From the NCBI GenBank assembly GCA_022447495.1, contig JAKVBH010000028.1, positions 1 through 56,913 on the forward strand: a stretch of DNA of 56,913 nt. The letters run 5' to 3'. The translations under genes were made by a program, and so were the position numbers. Source of the stretch: Marinovum sp. (lineage in GTDB: Bacteria; Pseudomonadota; Alphaproteobacteria; Rhodobacterales; Rhodobacteraceae). Position 1 is the first letter of the stretch. Each line of letters opens with the position of its first letter. Shown piece after piece: positions 56,473-56,913 of the stretch. The notes below the pieces were generated by a model, which searched no databases, had not been told where the DNA came from, and worked only from the letters and a program-made list of their open reading frames with translations.

Positions 56473-56913
56473 ATGGCCTACAAATCTGACATTGAAATCG
56501 CCCGCGAGGCAGTGAAGCAACCGATCCAGGAGATTGGAGATGGATTGGGGATTCCTACGGAGCATTTGCTGCCTTATGGTCATGACAAGGCGAAGGTGAG
56601 CCAGGAGTTTATCAACTCCACGAAGTCGCGAGAGGATGGCAAGCTTATCCTGGTGACGGCGATCAATCCGACGCCAGCGGGTGAAGGCAAGACGACAACC
56701 ACTGTGGGTCTGGGGGATGGTCTCAACCGCATTGGCAAGAAGGCGATGATCTGTATCCGCGAGGCGTCGTTGGGTCCGAACTTTGGGATGAAGGGTGGCG
56801 CGGCTGGCGGTGGTTATGCGCAGGTTGTGCCGATGGAGGAGATGAACCTCCACTTTACCGGCGACTTCCACGCGATCACCTCGGCGCACTCTTTGCTCTC
56901 GGCCATGCTCGAC
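56473..56913 (+). CDS. fhs: Formate--tetrahydrofolate ligase, 5' part
   Basis: The frame is open from the ATG at 56473 to the end of the window, giving the first 147 residues of a family protein of about 555. It shows [20 protein letters not shown], the P-loop [18 protein letters not shown] and [19 protein letters not shown]. It activates formate to 10-formyl-THF for one-carbon metabolism. GGGAG precedes the start; an in-frame ATG at 56428 is also possible. Confidence 0.95.
   Translation, partial: MAYKSDIEIAREAVKQPIQEIGDGLGIPTEHLLPYGHDKAKVSQEFINSTKSREDGKLILVTAINPTPAGEGKTTTTVGLGDGLNRIGKKAMICIREASLGPNFGMKGGAAGGGYAQVVPMEEMNLHFTGDFHAITSAHSLLSAMLD

Noticed and set aside
56074..56889. Long minus-strand frame opposite the MOSC and fhs genes
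   Set aside because: Both plus-strand products are recognised families; the minus frame's residues look random.

Overview
The window is a piece of an alphaproteobacterial chromosome, almost certainly from the Rhodobacteraceae (Roseobacter group). The evidence is protein content and gene order: DUF6280 and DUF6173 proteins, a PopZ-like polar protein, the short aa3 oxidase subunit IV, an RNase E with a large acidic insertion, the aroA-cmk-ihfB-lapA-trpF block, pyrB/pyrC'/plsY, and tilS-ftsH. Coding density is high, with many ATGA or GTGA start/stop overlaps. No CRISPR array, insertion sequence, rRNA operon or replication origin was seen.

Layout. 1-395: the last codons of a tyrosine recombinase next to a tRNA-Cys gene, probably the edge of an integrated element lying mostly outside the window. 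0.5-3.8 kb: pcm, a TolC-family outer membrane protein and a PopZ-like protein. 3.8-9.1 kb: a frameshifted pseudogene, DUF6280, efp, a GNAT acetyltransferase, YgfZ, a glycosyltransferase and a dual-specificity phosphatase. 9.1-16.1 kb: a class V aminotransferase, lolD and lolC/E, an aminotransferase/Ldh2 dehydrogenase/DUF2177 cluster, and trmB. 16.1-21.3 kb: aroA, a membrane protein, cmk, a glycosyltransferase-like gene, ihfB, lapA and trpF. rpsA is absent from its usual place after cmk, and trpB does not follow trpF. 21.3-25.9 kb: a long leader and rne, then tusA and prs. 26.0-31.7 kb: an isomerase, a hydrolase, plsY, a catalytically dead dihydroorotase homologue, three small membrane-protein genes and pyrB. 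31.8-33.7 kb: a family-4-like uracil-DNA glycosylase lacking most iron-sulfur ligands, a secreted protein and moaB. 33.8-39.6 kb: an RND adaptor and pump, and a DsbD-N-like protein. 39.7-45.4 kb: yqgE, tsaC-type, acyl-CoA dehydrogenase, metallo-beta-lactamase-fold protein, DUF6173, cox subunit IV and a lipoprotein. 45.3-50.5 kb: azlDC, then a five-gene overlapping molybdenum-cofactor operon (fdhD, mobA, mobB, an RNase H-like unknown, moeA). 50.5-56.9 kb: a membrane protein, greA, tilS, ftsH, a MOSC protein and the start of fhs.

Most of the window is ordinary core chromosome. No complete new system was identified. The best leads are the unnamed RNase H-like member of the molybdenum-cofactor operon, a terminator hairpin after efp that contains the ribosome-binding site of the next gene, the missing rpsA, the small membrane genes inside the pyrimidine operon, and several enzymes that lack textbook catalytic or metal ligands (PyrC', uracil-DNA glycosylase, FdhD).
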